Positions 1 through 13,246 of a stretch of 64,000 nt of DNA are shown in pieces. The translations under genes were made by a program, and so were the position numbers. The notes under the pieces were generated by a model that searched no databases, was not told the DNA's origin, and saw nothing but the letters and a program-made list of their open reading frames with translations. How positions within the stretch are numbered: the stretch's first letter is position 1; each line of letters starts with the position of its first letter. Source of the DNA: Gloeopeniophorella convolvens (lineage: Eukaryota > Basidiomycota > Agaricomycetes > Russulales); the NCBI GenBank assembly GCA_022496205.1, contig WTXD01000003.1, forward strand, positions 868,001 through 932,000, read 5' to 3'.

Positions 1-13
1 GTGACAGGGATAG

Positions 14-412
14 GGCCGTGGCTCACGATACCACCGCGGACACGACGACGAGGCTCGGCGGGCCTCGCGTGACTATACCCGTGATCGGGACCGGGACCGG
101 GATGGTGACTCTCCGCGGGACCGTCGTGACAGGGACCGCGATCGTTACTCGCAGCGAGGGGCGGCGTCTCGGCGGGATGACAAGAAGAGACGTTCCGCGA
201 GGGACGAGGATGACCGTGGCAGCCGTGATGAACCACGAGAGAAACGCGAGGCAGAAAGCGATGAACGAAGCGATTCGAAGGCGCGTCCCAGTTGATTTTG
301 CATGCCTTCAACGTCTCTGACACATTCACAGAGGCAGAAACTCGAAGTTGAAGCGCCCCCGCCAAAGGATCGAAGCCGTCGCGCGGAAACGCCTGAGGAG
401 GGAGAGATATAA
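14..412 (+). CDS. 3' end of an RS/RD-rich RNA-processing protein (partial)
   Basis: Only the C-terminal tail is inside the window. From about position 14, just after a plausible TAG splice acceptor, the frame encodes a very Arg/Asp/Ser-rich low-complexity stretch with repeated R-D and R-S dipeptides. Tails of this kind are common in splicing and mRNA-export factors. A short intron lies at about 285/291 to 347; its exact borders are not settled. The last exon reads into an acidic ending P-E-E-G-E-I before TAA at 410-412. Tails ending in EEGEI occur in THO complex subunit 2-like proteins, but with no folded domain visible that is only a guess. The gene is convergent with the mitochondrial bL21 gene downstream. 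Confidence 0.45.
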
Positions 413-531
413 TAGCTTATTCTCTTTAATGTTTTCCATGCTGCTAACCCATGCTGTTCATGTCTAACGAAACGTATTAAGGATTGAGAGGCTGTACAAA
501 GGAACAAATGCGTGAAGTGCTAGGGTGACGA

Positions 532-1034
532 CTACTCTGAACGGATACTAATGGGACCTATCCGTAGACGCGTATACGTTTGCTTGTGGTCGATGGTCCG
601 CTCGTAACCCTTTCGCCTCTTCTTTTTGAAGATATGTTCCATCTTTCCCTTCGTATGTTCGACGACGGTAGCCTCGACAGAAACGTGGCTAGCGGGAATG
701 ACGGGGGATCCGCGTACAGTATACTCGCGCGAGCCGACCTCGTGTATTTGAGACAGAGACAGGACATCCCCAACGCGGACGTCATTCAGACGCGGCACAG
801 TGAGAAGGTCCGTGGGCGCGAGGAGATATTTTTTGCCAGCGACAGAGGCTATCACATATTGGTTGGGCTGAGAGCGGACGAGCTCGAGTGCGCTGGAGGT
901 CGAAGACGGTGTTTGTGCGGTGGTATACAGTGTTCGGGTGAACTGCTGCCGCAGTGAGGACACTGCTACATCGTCAGAGAGTGGCCGGGTGTATGCAACG
1001 CGAGAATGAACGTACGACGCGTCCAGGTGGCCAT
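532..1034 (-). CDS. Mitochondrial large-subunit ribosomal protein bL21m
   Basis: This is a structural protein of the mitochondrial 54S ribosomal subunit, corresponding to yeast Mrpl49. The conserved bL21 core is clear: Y-V-I-A-S-V-A-G-K-K-Y near the middle, then V-G-D-V-L-S-L, and the C-terminal rRNA-binding segment K-K-K-R-R-K-G-Y-E-R-T. I start translation at 1034 because a 19-nt first exon (1016-1034) joins, over a 50-bp intron (966-1015: GTACGT donor, CTGAC branch, GATGTAG acceptor), to an in-frame basic, Ser/Thr-rich presequence. The product is then about 150 residues. The longer reading without an intron, starting at 1200, gives an unconvincing leader. It is divergent from ATP1 with about 205 bp between start codons. 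Confidence 0.85.
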
Positions 1035-1239
1035 TGTGCGTGAGCGCGACGGGAGTTCGGGCTCGGGCCGAGACGAGAGTGCAGAGGCGTCGCGCGACGG
1101 CCGTTGGGGACCCGGGCGCATCCGAGGTATTTAGACTCCGCCCTAACCTTGGAAATCGGGGAAGTTCGCGGCGCTGGCAACCTCCACTCTCACCTCCCAC
1201 CCGTAGCCTTCGCTATCCCTTCTCCCCTCCTTTCTCCCC
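1035..1239. promoter_or_regulatory. Shared divergent promoter of bL21m and ATP1
   Basis: About 205 bp separate the two start codons, so both genes must use the same control region. The ATP1-proximal side (about 1180-1239) is a strongly pyrimidine-rich stretch of CT and CCC runs, typical of highly expressed fungal genes without an obvious TATA box. Both products are mitochondrial, so co-regulation is plausible but inferred. Confidence 0.55.
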
Positions 1240-3337
<2,098 letters not shown>

Positions 3338-3839
3338 ATTCTCTTCGCTTGTAGACGGGTGGGATGAGAGCTTAAAAAATACACTCCTGCTTTTATCATG
3401 AGCCATTCACTTGGTTAATCACTAGAATACATCTAGTACTTTTTCGATTGAAGTATTCTTGAATTGTTGACCCGCGATGCGCAAGTTAAGTTGTTTGGCA
3501 CGTTGATGCTTCCGCCACATACCAGCATTTGCCATAAGCTTTTGCGACAACGTGCCATTGTCCGTTCAGGTGCGAATGCCTGGCCATCTGACCTTGCAGT
3601 CGAGGTTGCCAACTGGTGAACCAGGGATTTCTAAGGCTTCTATGCAGCACGACTCTAATCGGCTTCTCCGTAATTCTACAGGGTGGCAGAGTACACTGGT
3701 ACAGACTAGTATGTTGCACCCTGGTGGTGGTAAGTACGGGGGTAAATCGCACATGTGCTACATGCTACAGCGTCCGTAATTTCGCGATAGGGCGGGAAAC
3801 GGGCCCTACGAGAGGCATTGACAACAGTATTACAGTTGG
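3338..3839. other. Intergenic, convergent 3' ends
   Basis: About 500 bp lie between the stop codons of ATP1 and the DUF2408 gene, and must hold both terminators. Short open frames run both ways but none looks like a protein. No repeat or RNA gene was recognised. Confidence 0.6.
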
Positions 3840-6071
3840 TTAGTCTTCGCTTTCGGAGGTCGCGCCCGAGTCTGGGATCTGCGCCTCATCGTCATCTGTG
3901 TACTCTTCGTCCTCTTCGACTTCCTCGTCCCCGTCCATCGACTGCTTCAACTGGGGTCGAGTTTAGGCGCTGCGGTAGATTGGAGAGGGGTGACAGCGCT
4001 GCTTACCATCTCCAGCAGCTCGTGGCATTCGTTGAGGTGCGCCATGACGATACCTTGGCCCTCCGGTATCGAGCCATCTACACCCACGAACTTGCCATCC
4101 TTGCGCATGGAATCAATCTGGTACAGCGCCAACTGGTACTGTAAGAGGAGGGGGCATCAGAATCGATGGTCAAACAGCGTAAATCCGGGCGCAAGCTCAC
4201 GGGACATCTCTAGAGATGTCCAGCCAAACGCCGGCATGCAGGCACCTGCTGCGGGGCTAAGGGGAAACGCACAGGGTATAGGTCCCGCGGATTGAACGGT
4301 CCGCCGTACTTGAGCACCTCGTTCAGACACTTCTTGACCGTCGAGAGCTTGTTGGCCTGGACCAGGCGGATCAGCTGAATAAGGCGAGATTGCGCCGCAG
4401 CACACTCACAACTGGCATCAACTCCTCGGATACGGGCTCGCTGGAAGATAGCAGGCGGTAGATGACGCCATAACATCGTCTCAGAAGATACAGAAGGACC
4501 TTCCGGGGTCCGTCAGCGCGCGCGCTTCAGCACATTCAACAGGAAGAGGCGTACGTATTGCCCTTGGGGCTGATTCCCCTCCGAATCGACGAACTTGCCA
4601 TCGATCCGCATCTTGTCGACTTCTTGCAGACTTAGAGAGTAATTCCAGAGGTCCGTCTCACGCAACGTCCACCGATGAGTGAGCGCCAGTCCTTCAAGTT
4701 CCGCACGGAGCTCTGTCAGGCGATCGTGGATGGGCTTGAGCGGCGGCGCGACGTTCTTCGACTCCTCCTGTGCGCGGATCTCTTGTATAACATCGAAGCA
4801 CTCTTCGAGGAGAGACGAGCAGATTGCTTGCGACGCGGGGATATTCCCTCCTGGACCAAGGAACTTCCCGTCGACGCGCTTACTGCCCGTTTGAGATGCG
4901 TGATGGTGAGAGATTATTTATGGGGCAGGCGGGATTATCGAAACAGCCGGACAGGGAGGATGTGAGCATCGAAATTATGGAGACGGGAACGGACACTCAA
5001 CGAGTCTATTCTGCGCAACTCATCTTGTAATGGCTTGAGCTCCGCTTTGTGTGAGCCTTCCTTCGCCGCTAGTGCGACAAGCTTCCGCCGTATGTTGACG
5101 AGTCGCTCGTGGATGGGTACGAGTTCGACCGAGAGGACAGCAAGGTTATCTTGCAGTCTTGTGAGCAGGGCGTCTACGAATCCAGGGTGTAGCCATGGGT
5201 GTAAGGAATCGGGCCCACATGAAGACGATGGGGGTGGCATACCGCAGTCTCCGAGCTGGCGTTCGAGAAGTTTGGTCATGGCTTGAGAATGCTTGCCACT
5301 ATCTGCATCGTTCTTTATAATGTTACGCAGACCGTCCAATCGTCGGCGGAAAGGGTTCAGATCAGATTCATTATAGACAGCAGATTCATCCATGTGATCG
5401 AGTATTTGCTGAAGGCGGAAAGGTCAGCAGACAATGGAGGAGAACGTAAGGTTGATGGCGACGGCACAACGGCAGACGCGGACCCCAAAGGAGGGAAACC
5501 TCGGATATGAAAGAAGAGGGTTAACCCTCTTCATTTGGGACGAAGTTCGGACCAAAAACAGCACACAAACGGCACTCACGCGCATGCTGGCTAGCTGAGA
5601 ATAGGTCGCGGGAGCCTCCTTCGTTTTCCCGATTGTCAGGAAGAACAGAGACAGAAGATTAAAAACATCAGCCAGGAGCGTGTCCAAGCGGTTGTTGTAT
5701 GGTGTGGTGTCGTCACGGACATCGTTAAGCTTCGTGACTATCGACAGTGGCAGCAAGACCGTCAAGAACGAGAGGTGGCTTGCTTAGTCAAGACGACAGA
5801 CCCTGCTTGATCACCGCCTGGTAGAGACTGTTCACGTCTGAAGGCTTTATGAATTCACCCCGATCCTTCTTCAAAGCAGTGAGCCTATTCCGGATACTAT
5901 TTTTGGTGCATCAGCGAGAGGCAACAGAGAAGGCGGGCGACACGATCCTAACCCGATTACAGCCTCAAGGATAGGGAGTTCTAGAACGAAATCACGGTGA
6001 ACCAAGGGAAGACCAGTAGCAAAAACCGAGCACACGTGCCTTCAGGTGACACGGGAGTAGTCATGGCGCAT
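3840..6071 (-). CDS. DUF2408 family protein
   Basis: The protein belongs to a fungal family of unknown function. The N-terminal part is helical, with conserved blocks L-P-I-L-E-A-V-I-G-I-R-N-R-L-T and N-R-L-D-T-L-L-A-D-V-F-N-L-L-S-L-F. Three copies of a motif of the form D-G-K-F-x-x-x-x-G-x-x-P-x-x-Q follow (near 4850, 4590 and 4080), the family's repeated signature. The C-terminus is acidic, ending in Asp/Glu-rich sequence before TAA at 3840-3842. The start is chosen at 6071 because that ATG gives a phase-1 first exon (donor GTGTCA, acceptor TTCTAG) joining cleanly to the conserved N-terminus. The nearby ATG at 6064 does not. Roughly eight introns are needed. No catalytic motif is visible. 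Confidence 0.75.
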
Positions 6072-6168
6072 GAATGGGACTAGAAAGGAGGGCAGCGCTG
6101 GTGTCTCCGGTGGTCGAGATCAAGTCGACTCGACTCGAAACGCCCGCGGCAGAGCTGAGATGTTTTAT

Positions 6169-6174
6169 CACGTG
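6169..6174 (+). promoter_or_regulatory. CACGTG E-box upstream of tropomyosin 1
   Basis: The sequence TCACGTGAT ends 134 bp before the tropomyosin ATG at 6309. CACGTG is the known core for Cbf1/bHLH-type factors. The motif is direct; its function is inferred. A matching motif lies at nearly the same distance in the second tropomyosin gene. Confidence 0.4.
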
Positions 6175-6308
6175 ATTCATTAAAGTAAAGTACTTCCCAC
6201 GGCTAATCTCTCTCATTTAAACTCAGCCTTGCATAGTTCTGCTTCACGCTCTTGTCACGACCGCGACGTTGACCACCCCCTGAACTCAATCGATACTTCA
6301 AACACGCT

Positions 6309-6977
6309 ATGGATAAGATCAAAGACGTACAGTTTGACCCCCTCTATCTTTGGAGCAGTCTTGCTCACCGTGTCTTCGCAGAAACTCGCGTCCCTCCGTG
6401 CAGAGGCAGATGCCGCGATAACACGCGCCGAAGAGTCAGAATCCAAGAACAAGAAATACGAGCAGGACCTGCTGGCGAAGGATCAAGAGATTACGTCGCT
6501 GCAGCACAAGCTCAGTATTCTTGACGCCGAATTGGAGAAGGTGGAGGCGAAGTTGGCCGAGTCCAAGGTTGCCGCTGCGGATGGCGAGACCAGCAGGACC
6601 ACCAATGACAGCTTGACCCGCAAGATCCAGCTCCTCGAGGAGGAGCTCGATACTGCGGAGAAAAACGTGAAGGAGACTGTCGAGAAGTGCGTGGCCCCTT
6701 CACACCCTTGCCACCCTTTCCTCATGTTTTGGCCAGGCTCCGGCAGGTGGACGTCAAGGCAGAGCACTTTGAACGTCAATTACAACGTGCTGAGCAGGAG
6801 CGCGACCAGTGGGAGAAGAAGTACGAAGTACGTGCCCTCCCTTCTCATGCGATCGCCCCTATGTTCGCCCGCTTTGCATCAACATGCCACTGACACGCCG
6901 CGCAGGAAATGTTGGCAAAATACCAGAAGTCCAAGGAGGAGCTCGACGAACTCGTGACGGGCATGGGCAGCCTCTGA
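6309..6977 (+). CDS. Tropomyosin, 161 residues
   Basis: This is an actin-filament binding, parallel two-stranded coiled coil that stabilises cables and rings. Four exons fit (6309-6326, 6382-6686, 6737-6827, 6906-6977), giving 161 codons, the same length as yeast Tpm2. Exon 1 encodes M-D-K-I-K-D, the usual fungal tropomyosin start. The whole protein follows an unbroken heptad pattern rich in Leu, Glu, Lys and Ala, and ends E-L-D-E-L-V-T-G-M-G-S-L, with no proline. A 123-residue paralogue with identical intron positions lies about 11 kb downstream on the opposite strand. Confidence 0.93.
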
Positions 6978-7510
6978 GCACTTATTCTATCCTTGCGTCC
7001 TTACTTGGTCCTTGTGCCATCGTCATCGAGGTACTTTTCAAGTACGAAGGATCGATCGCGAGTAATCATTACGTTACATATACCGTATCTTACGCTGAGG
7101 CTTTGTGTCTGGAGAATCAGATGGACGGCTTCCACACTTTTTACGTGCAGAAAGCCCGCGGGACTGTCCTGAGCTATCCGACTGGCAATAATCCATATCG
7201 CGAATTACGTGCCACAGTGTCAGGCGTTGGCCGCGTGTGCGCGGCAACAATTGGGCGCAGAATGCACATTTTTCCGGTGCTTGAGCAGGCTTGAGCGATA
7301 GTTTGAAGCTGGATCGGACTGAAGAAGGCAGCTGGGCGGACGAGGCGCACTGGCAACGGTCGGTTGAATGCAGCCGGTGGCCTGGCGCAGGCGCTGTGCA
7401 CCGGAACGACGGCGCGGCGAGGCGCGAAACGCGGTGGTCACGTTCGCGTCTGCCGCCGCATCCAACTCAACTTGTTCTTTGTACCATCGTTTCGCAAAAA
7501 CGCACCAGCC
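6978..7510. other. Intergenic, tropomyosin 3' region and NUP53 promoter
   Basis: About 530 bp with no convincing coding sequence. The part directly before 7511 is the presumed NUP53 promoter and 5' leader; no TATA box was recognised. Confidence 0.5.
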
Positions 7511-8927
7511 ATGTTCTCTCAGTCCTCAACGTTCCACTCTCCGGACAGCGCCTCCGATCGCATGAGGCCAGCGCTGAACCATTCGACTTCTCAGAGCTCT
7601 CTACACGGTTCCGCGTTCTCTATCGGAGGGATGGCCAGTTCAACGACTACGCACCATCCACACGGCACCAGCGCGTGGGCCACAAACAGCCAGAGTGGGG
7701 CACTCTCCAACTCGTTGAACGACCCGTTTCTCCAGTCTCGTTCGACCTACCAGTCGGGCTACCTCATGGTGTGTGTCTACCCGCGCAGGAGTATTACCTA
7801 CTCACGCCCTTCTGGCGCCAGTCAATGTCTCAGAACAACGTCGGTGCAATCCTAGTTCATGCTCTTCCGGGCCCATTTCTCTGACGCTATGCGCTGCAGT
7901 CCTCGCCACCGGCAAATCAGCGCTTTGATGACATGCCTGTTGTGCAAACGAAGGCAAAGCTAAACTCGACATTAACCCGCGCACCAACCCATGAATTCGG
8001 GAAAGACCCCATGTTTGAGAGCTCTAGGCAAGTTGTCCTGTTTGCGAGCGGAAGCACGTACTCTGATACCTAGCATACAGGCAGCGCCAAACCTCTGACG
8101 AAGACGCGCCGCCAACTGCCTCAGTCAATGATATCGTAAATGCCACTTACACTGACAGTCCATCCTTCTTCCAGCGCTCTGTCAGTACCATCTCCTCCTT
8201 CATTTCATCTGACCTGACGACCCACGTAGACTGCGAACTTTGAGTCCTCGGTCGCCCGCACGCCCCAGCACGCGTCGCAACCCGCTGCGGAGCCCCTTTA
8301 TATCGTTGTCTTTGGTTACCCTCCAGACAAATACAGCATCGCGGTCGAGTACTTCAAGCAGCTCGGCGAGACAACAGATCCGGATCCCAACACGGAGATT
8401 TCCAACTGCTTCAAAATTGGCTTCAAGAACCCCGGCGATGCAATGTGGGCGGTGCGTAAGAACGGTGAGATCATCGGCGGGAGCTGGATGGTCGGCGTCA
8501 AGTGGGCGGTACGTACTTCGCCTCGGGGCGTAGACCGCATGCTGATCTATATGCTTTCTAGGATCCTAGCCAGGTCGAGCGCGTCCTCGGCCACTCCGTC
8601 GCGCGTACCGCCGTGTATTCGCCTGCACCGGACGTCGGCTCGCCACCAGACGCCATGCCGGTCGACGCTGCGGAGCCGTCTCGCGCGTCCCACCAGCACG
8701 GCATGTCCACCTCCCGTTCGCAGCATAACAACGCTCCATCAGTGGGCACTCCGATCCGCCTCGCACCCGCCGCATCTGCGTTCCGGAAACCGGGGCAGAC
8801 GCCCAAGGCGGCAACATCGACACCAGGGCCGCAGCCTGCAACGCCGGCAGCTGTGGGAACGCCGGGGACGCCGTCGAAAAGCATGATTGGGCAGTTTTCT
8901 GATCTCGTTTTGGGTGGTAATTCATAG
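7511..8927 (+). CDS. Nucleoporin NUP53/NUP35-type (RRM-like MPPN domain)
   Basis: This is a subunit of the nuclear pore inner ring that binds the membrane and other nucleoporins. The N-terminal third is Ser/Thr/Gln-rich and disordered. The Nup35-type RRM-like fold is clear from about 8285: L-Y-I-V-V-F-G-Y-P-P, then I-S-N-C-F-K-I-G-F-K-N, D-A-M-W-A-V-R-K-N-G and G-S-W-M-V-G-V-K-W-A. The tail is Pro/Thr/Ala-rich and ends with G-Q-F-S-D-L-V-L-G, a short C-terminal hydrophobic helix of the kind used for membrane contact in this family. Several introns are needed, including ones at 7769-7821 and 7840-7899 that flank an 18-nt exon. Start ATG is at 7511; TAG at 8925-8927. Confidence 0.85.
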
Positions 8928-9262
8928 CTGTCTGCCATGTACCCAGCTTAGAGCACTTGTTCTGTACATACCGGTTGCCACCGGTCGTCGACTCGTCCGC
9001 TGGAGTTGAGTGATCGTCGTTTCGCGGCTGCTAAACAGGTACCGGGTCAAGCGAGCCCGGCGGAACACGATCATTGCACGCTGCCCCGCGACGGCCGCGA
9101 GGGCGAACCGATTCTCACACTTTGGCAGTGCCAGCGCACCGACCCCAACGACCGACGTGTCTCACTTGCACTTGCCACTGTCCATGTCCATTTCCTGCTC
9201 CCGAAGCCCCGGTCTCCTTTTCGCCGCCGCCGCCGTCTGTGCCTATCTGCCCATCGCCTGCC
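8928..9262. other. Intergenic, 3' of NUP53 and promoter of the sugar transporter
   Basis: About 335 bp. It holds the NUP53 terminator and the pyrimidine- and CCC-rich leader of the transporter gene. No further feature was recognised. Confidence 0.5.
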
Positions 9263-10728
9263 ATGTCTCGTCGACGCGCGGTTAGCAAGGACGCCCGTGG
9301 CCGCGCCGTTCGTCCACATGCTCCTCAAGCGCACGCTGCGCAGCGGGATCCTGCTGCGCCCGCCGGTGTAGTGCGAGGAGGCAAGCACGCTGCATCTGTC
9401 GCCGGCGCCCTGCTCGACTACTCGCTGATGCTGTCGCTGGTCCTGGGCGGATGCTGCTCGTGCGTAACGCGTGCCCACCACTCTTCGCGTCCTCACCCCT
9501 GCGCAACCCACAGTAACGTCTGGGCGTACGAGGAGCTGCTCCGCACCGAGCCCCAAGTCGGTGCGTGCCCCGCCAGTGCGCGCGCATGCTCACCCAACTC
9601 ACAACGCTGCCCGCGCGATGACAGGCCCCGCGCTCACCTTCTCGCAAATGCTCTTTATCACGCTGCAGCAGCTGCCCTCGTTCCTCACCTACGACGCCTC
9701 GCTCTCGCGGCTACCGCGGCTCAAGCCGCGCCAGGTACCCCTCGCGCAGTGGCTGCTGCAGGTGACCGTCTTCGCGTCGGGCACGCTGCTAAACAACCTC
9801 GTCTTTGCGTTCAACGTCCCGCTCACGGTCCAGATCGTCTTCCGCTCCGCCGGTGCGTACCGCGCGCCCTCGCGCGCCATAGCCGGCTGACTGACCCGCG
9901 CAGGCCTCGCGGTGTCGATGCTCCTCGGCCGCTTCTTCATGCACAAGCGCTACACCACACAGCAGATTGTACGTCTCCTGCGTCCGCGGCCCTCTCCACC
10001 CGCCCGCTAATAACGGCACCGACCCACACGCTAGTTTGCAGTGGCGTTCGTCTCGCTCGGAGTGGTCCTCGCCACGCTCTCGCGCCCGTCCGCCAAGCCC
10101 GCCGCTGCCGCCACAGCCGGCAGTCCCGCTGACGCATCGCGCTACGCGGTCGGCGTTGCGATGTTGCTGCTCTCACTCGTGTGCACCGGCGCGCACGGCG
10201 CGCTGCAGGAGCGCACGTACAGCGCGTACGGCCCGTGCTGGCGCGAGGGCGTCTTCTACACGGTACGCCCCCCCCCCCCCCGGGTCTTCAGTGCGCTGGG
10301 CTGACAGAGCTGCGCGGCGCAGCATATGCTCTCGCTGCCGATGTTCCTCTTCATGCCCGCGCGCGTGCAGGCCGGCTTCGTGGGGCTCGGCCAAGCCGGT
10401 GGGCGCGCGTACGCGGTGCTTGCGCTCAACATGCTTTCGCAGCTGATCTGCGTGTCAGGCGTGAACCAGCTCTCCTCGGTGCGCGCTCCTTTGGACCCTT
10501 TTGCTCGCCGTGCGCGGTGCTGACAGACGGGCGCAGCGCGTGTCGGCGGTGTCGACGCAGGTGGTGCTGACGACGCGCAAGGCGATCAGCCTGTGCTTCA
10601 GCGTGTGGTGGTTCGGGAGCGGGTGGAACGCGCAGCTCGCGGGCGGCGCGGGCATGGTCTTTGTCGGCTCGTTCTGGTACTCGCTCTTACCTGCGCCGCC
10701 TCCGGTCAAGCGGGTCAAGAGGACCTGA
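9263..10728 (+). CDS. UDP-N-acetylglucosamine/UDP-sugar transporter (SLC35B4/YEA4 type)
   Basis: This is a nucleotide-sugar antiporter of the UAA family in the ER/Golgi membrane, supplying UDP-sugar for glycan or chitin synthesis. Seven exons fit: 9263-9459, 9514-9560, 9625-9852, 9904-9968, 10035-10262, 10323-10478 and 10537-10728. The family block L-S-L-V-L-G-G-C-C-S-N-V-W-A-Y-E-E-L is restored only by splicing out 9460-9513. About nine or ten hydrophobic helices follow, with F-N-V-P-L-T-V-Q-I-V-F-R-S and the conserved V-S-T-Q-V-V-L-T-T-R-K helix. The C-terminus is lysine/arginine rich (K-R-V-K-R-T), suggesting ER retrieval. Intron 5 carries a 14-base C run directly behind its donor. The substrate is inferred from subfamily resemblance. 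Confidence 0.87.
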
Positions 10729-11469
10729 CGAACGGCGGGCCCCTGGCGGCGTGCTGCGCACGCTGTCTGATGGCACATGCAAGTTGAATGTACATAGGAA
10801 CATCCATCTGTAACACCACCATGAGTCCTGCATACACTTTCCCCGGATTGGCCTATCAGTGTGTGATGTCGCCTAATGTGTTTCCGCATTAGCACGCCAC
10901 AGGTGATGGCACAAGTGGAGTAGCACCTGTAGGCATCAGAGACATGTCAATCGGAAACTTTCAACAGAGACAGCGCCGCAGCGAACGGTGATGGCTGGAA
11001 GTGTACCAGTCGACCAAACCCCAATGTATACATTCATGGATAACATGGAGGAAAGCTACCGGTACGATCATGGTCATACATCGTGAAAGGCCCCGAAAGC
11101 AGGAGGGGGATAACCGAATAATTAGGAAGCGAACGACGGAGTGATTTGATACCAGATAAATGCGCATGAAAAAAGGGGAGAAAGGTATAAACGCTCAGTG
11201 GCCCGGGGTCGTGCAAGAGGAAAGCTAACGTGAACGAGTGTGAGGCGGTGATGATAACGGCGGCTAAGAATAGCTGAGCGCGGAGGTCCTATGACGCTCT
11301 ACAGAGACGCTCGGATGACAGCGTGGGGACGCAAATGCAGGTAGGTGGTGGGGCTGGGGCGAGAATGTAGGTGCAATAGAGCAGACAAGAAAGTGGGCCA
11401 AGCAAGCGCCAGAAAGCTGGAGAACAGCATCAAGTGTCCGCAGGTCGCCATTCCCACATCCGCGTCGGG
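10729..11469. other. Intergenic, convergent 3' ends
   Basis: About 740 bp between the stops of the transporter and the kinase. Several short frames are open but show no family features. Both terminators must lie here. Confidence 0.5.
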
Positions 11470-13246
11470 TTACAGATGACCTTTCTCGCTCATGTCATGC
11501 ATTTGTACGTGATGATGGCCCTCGGAACTGTTACCCTTGTAGTCGTCTGTTAGCCGATGTGTAGGGTGGCTATCCAGGCCGATGGAGTCGCCGCGCCCGG
11601 CCCCCATCTCGCCAGGCGTGACCGGCCGCGACGCAACCATCCCAGAAGACGACGTTGCCGTCATTGTGGAAACAATTTGTTGATTGTGCGGGTAATACGA
11701 CCGCCGGTGCATTGCCCGGAAGTCGTAAATTGTGAACCTACGGGGGATGCAATGGTGAGATTCCTCTGGACTGCTCGAATAGTTTTTACGCACTGCTCTT
11801 CCATCTGCCGCATCTCATTACTCAGGGTGTTGATGTCACGATTTTGCTTCCGGGCTTTCGCCTTGAGTGGGTTGTCTTCAAGCAGGAGTTCTTCTAGCTC
11901 GTGCGATGCGTCGAAATTTGCTTTCTTGGACTAGGTACGGCAGTGTCGTCAGTCAAGCGTCATATAGAAGGCACGGAGAGGGGTGACCCACGTCGGGAAT
12001 GAACGGAGAGGGCAGCTCTTTCCGATTGAGCGCCACCCAGTCAATCCCACTAAACCATGGATGCTGCTGAAGTTCATCTAGACTGTCGCCTTGTGGACTG
12101 CACGCGATGCGCTTGAAAGGATCTCTATCCAGAAGCTAGACAAAGTGAGCTTCCGTGACGTCAATTGCGAAGCCCGAAGGGAGGACATACCCCCTTGATG
12201 AAATGGAGCCCCGCATTGCTGCACTTTTCCTCCGCGTTCTCAGGGAACCGAAGTGGGTCTTTCGAGATGCTATGGGTGAGCGCGCTGTTCGTGCGGCCTC
12301 GGAACGGCCTCCGCCCGAAGATGAGCTCGTAGGCGCAAACTCCTAGTGACCACCAATCGATGGGGTAGGTGTAGCCGCGCTTGTGGAGAATCTCGGGGGC
12401 CATGTAGGCCATGGAACCCGCAACGCCGGTCAGCAAGCGCCGGTCTGTATAGTGGACAGCAATGTTAAAGTCCGTGAAATGGGCATGGCCCCGCTCGTCG
12501 AGGAGAATATTATCCGGCTTGATGTCTCTGTTCGAGTGGACGCGGGGGTAGAGGTAAGTTGGGGCTGGTGATGGACTCCCGACGGTGACGTACCGGTGCA
12601 TGATATGTTTCTCGTGCAAAAAACAAAGGGCAGAGGATAGCTCTGACATGTGGAATCTGACGGTCTCCTCTGGCAAAGACCCTAGCCGATCCAAGTGGAC
12701 TAAAGGTGGAGAGGGGGATGAGCCTAGGGGTCTATGCCGAGGGAAATCCAGAGGGGACGCACATCGCAAATCACCACCCAACATGAGGTCCAAGACGAAG
12801 AAACAGTTTTCGTCGTCCTGGAACGCATATCGAAGATTGACGACAAAAGGATGGTCAACCTAACAAAATATTAGACACTAAAGCGGAGGAAGGTCGGGAT
12901 GGACGTGCCTCCTCTAATAGACGACGCTCCTGAATGATGTTAGCAACAGCCTTCATCCGGACGCATTTCGCTTTGTTGATGTACTTGAGGGCATATAGGT
13001 CGCGCGACTGCTTGTGCTGCACAACGCGGACCTGGGGGAGGGTAATTTTGTTTGACAAATGAAGCGCGACTGGATAGCCGAAAATAGTACCTTGCCGAAA
13101 GCACCTTTCCCGACACATCGGAGGAGGATAAAGTGAAAGAGGTTGACGTCGGCGTCAAAGTCAATGACCTGTGGTCAAAGGTAAGAAGGGAGGATTGAGG
13201 AGAAAGAGGGGGGGCGGACTTGTGGACGACAACAGACGGCACCCAT
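11470..13246 (-). CDS. Serine/threonine protein kinase, STK32 (YANK)-like
   Basis: An AGC-group kinase. The start at 13246 encodes M-G-A-V-C-C-R-P, a myristoylation-type Gly2 followed by paired cysteines fit for palmitoylation, which predicts membrane anchoring. The first intron (GTCCGC donor, CCACAG acceptor) joins this to V-I-D-F-D-A-D-V-N. Kinase motifs in order are the glycine loop G-K-G-A-F-G-K, catalytic Lys in Y-A-L-K-Y-I-N-K, H-R-D-I-K-P-D-N, the magnesium motif read as D-F-N instead of D-F-G, A-P-E, and D-W-W-S-L-G. D-F-N is typical of the STK32 family, so activity is still expected. The C-terminal extension contains basic K-A-K-A-R-K and His/Ser-rich sequence and ends at TAA 11470-11472. 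It is divergent from the guanylate kinase gene. Confidence 0.88.

Noticed and set aside
1..20. Apparent frameshift at the very start of the window
   Set aside because: A splice acceptor (GGATAG) at 13 explains the change of frame equally well, so no lesion needs to be assumed.
1035..1200. Longer bL21m reading starting at 1200
   Set aside because: It would leave only 39 bp to the ATP1 start and gives a poor leader, while a GTACGT...GATGTAG intron with a CTGAC branch yields a short, presequence-like start at 1034.
6033..6064. DUF2408 start at ATG 6064
   Set aside because: No donor from this ATG joins in phase to the conserved N-terminus; the ATG at 6071 does.
9074..10132. Long plus-strand frame (352 codons) over the transporter gene
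   Set aside because: It runs through introns of the transporter in another frame and is low-complexity Pro/Arg/Ala, a shadow of GC-rich codons.
10268..10281. 14-base C run as a functional element
   Set aside because: It lies in an intron directly behind the donor and is most simply a homopolymer, possibly of uncertain length in the consensus.
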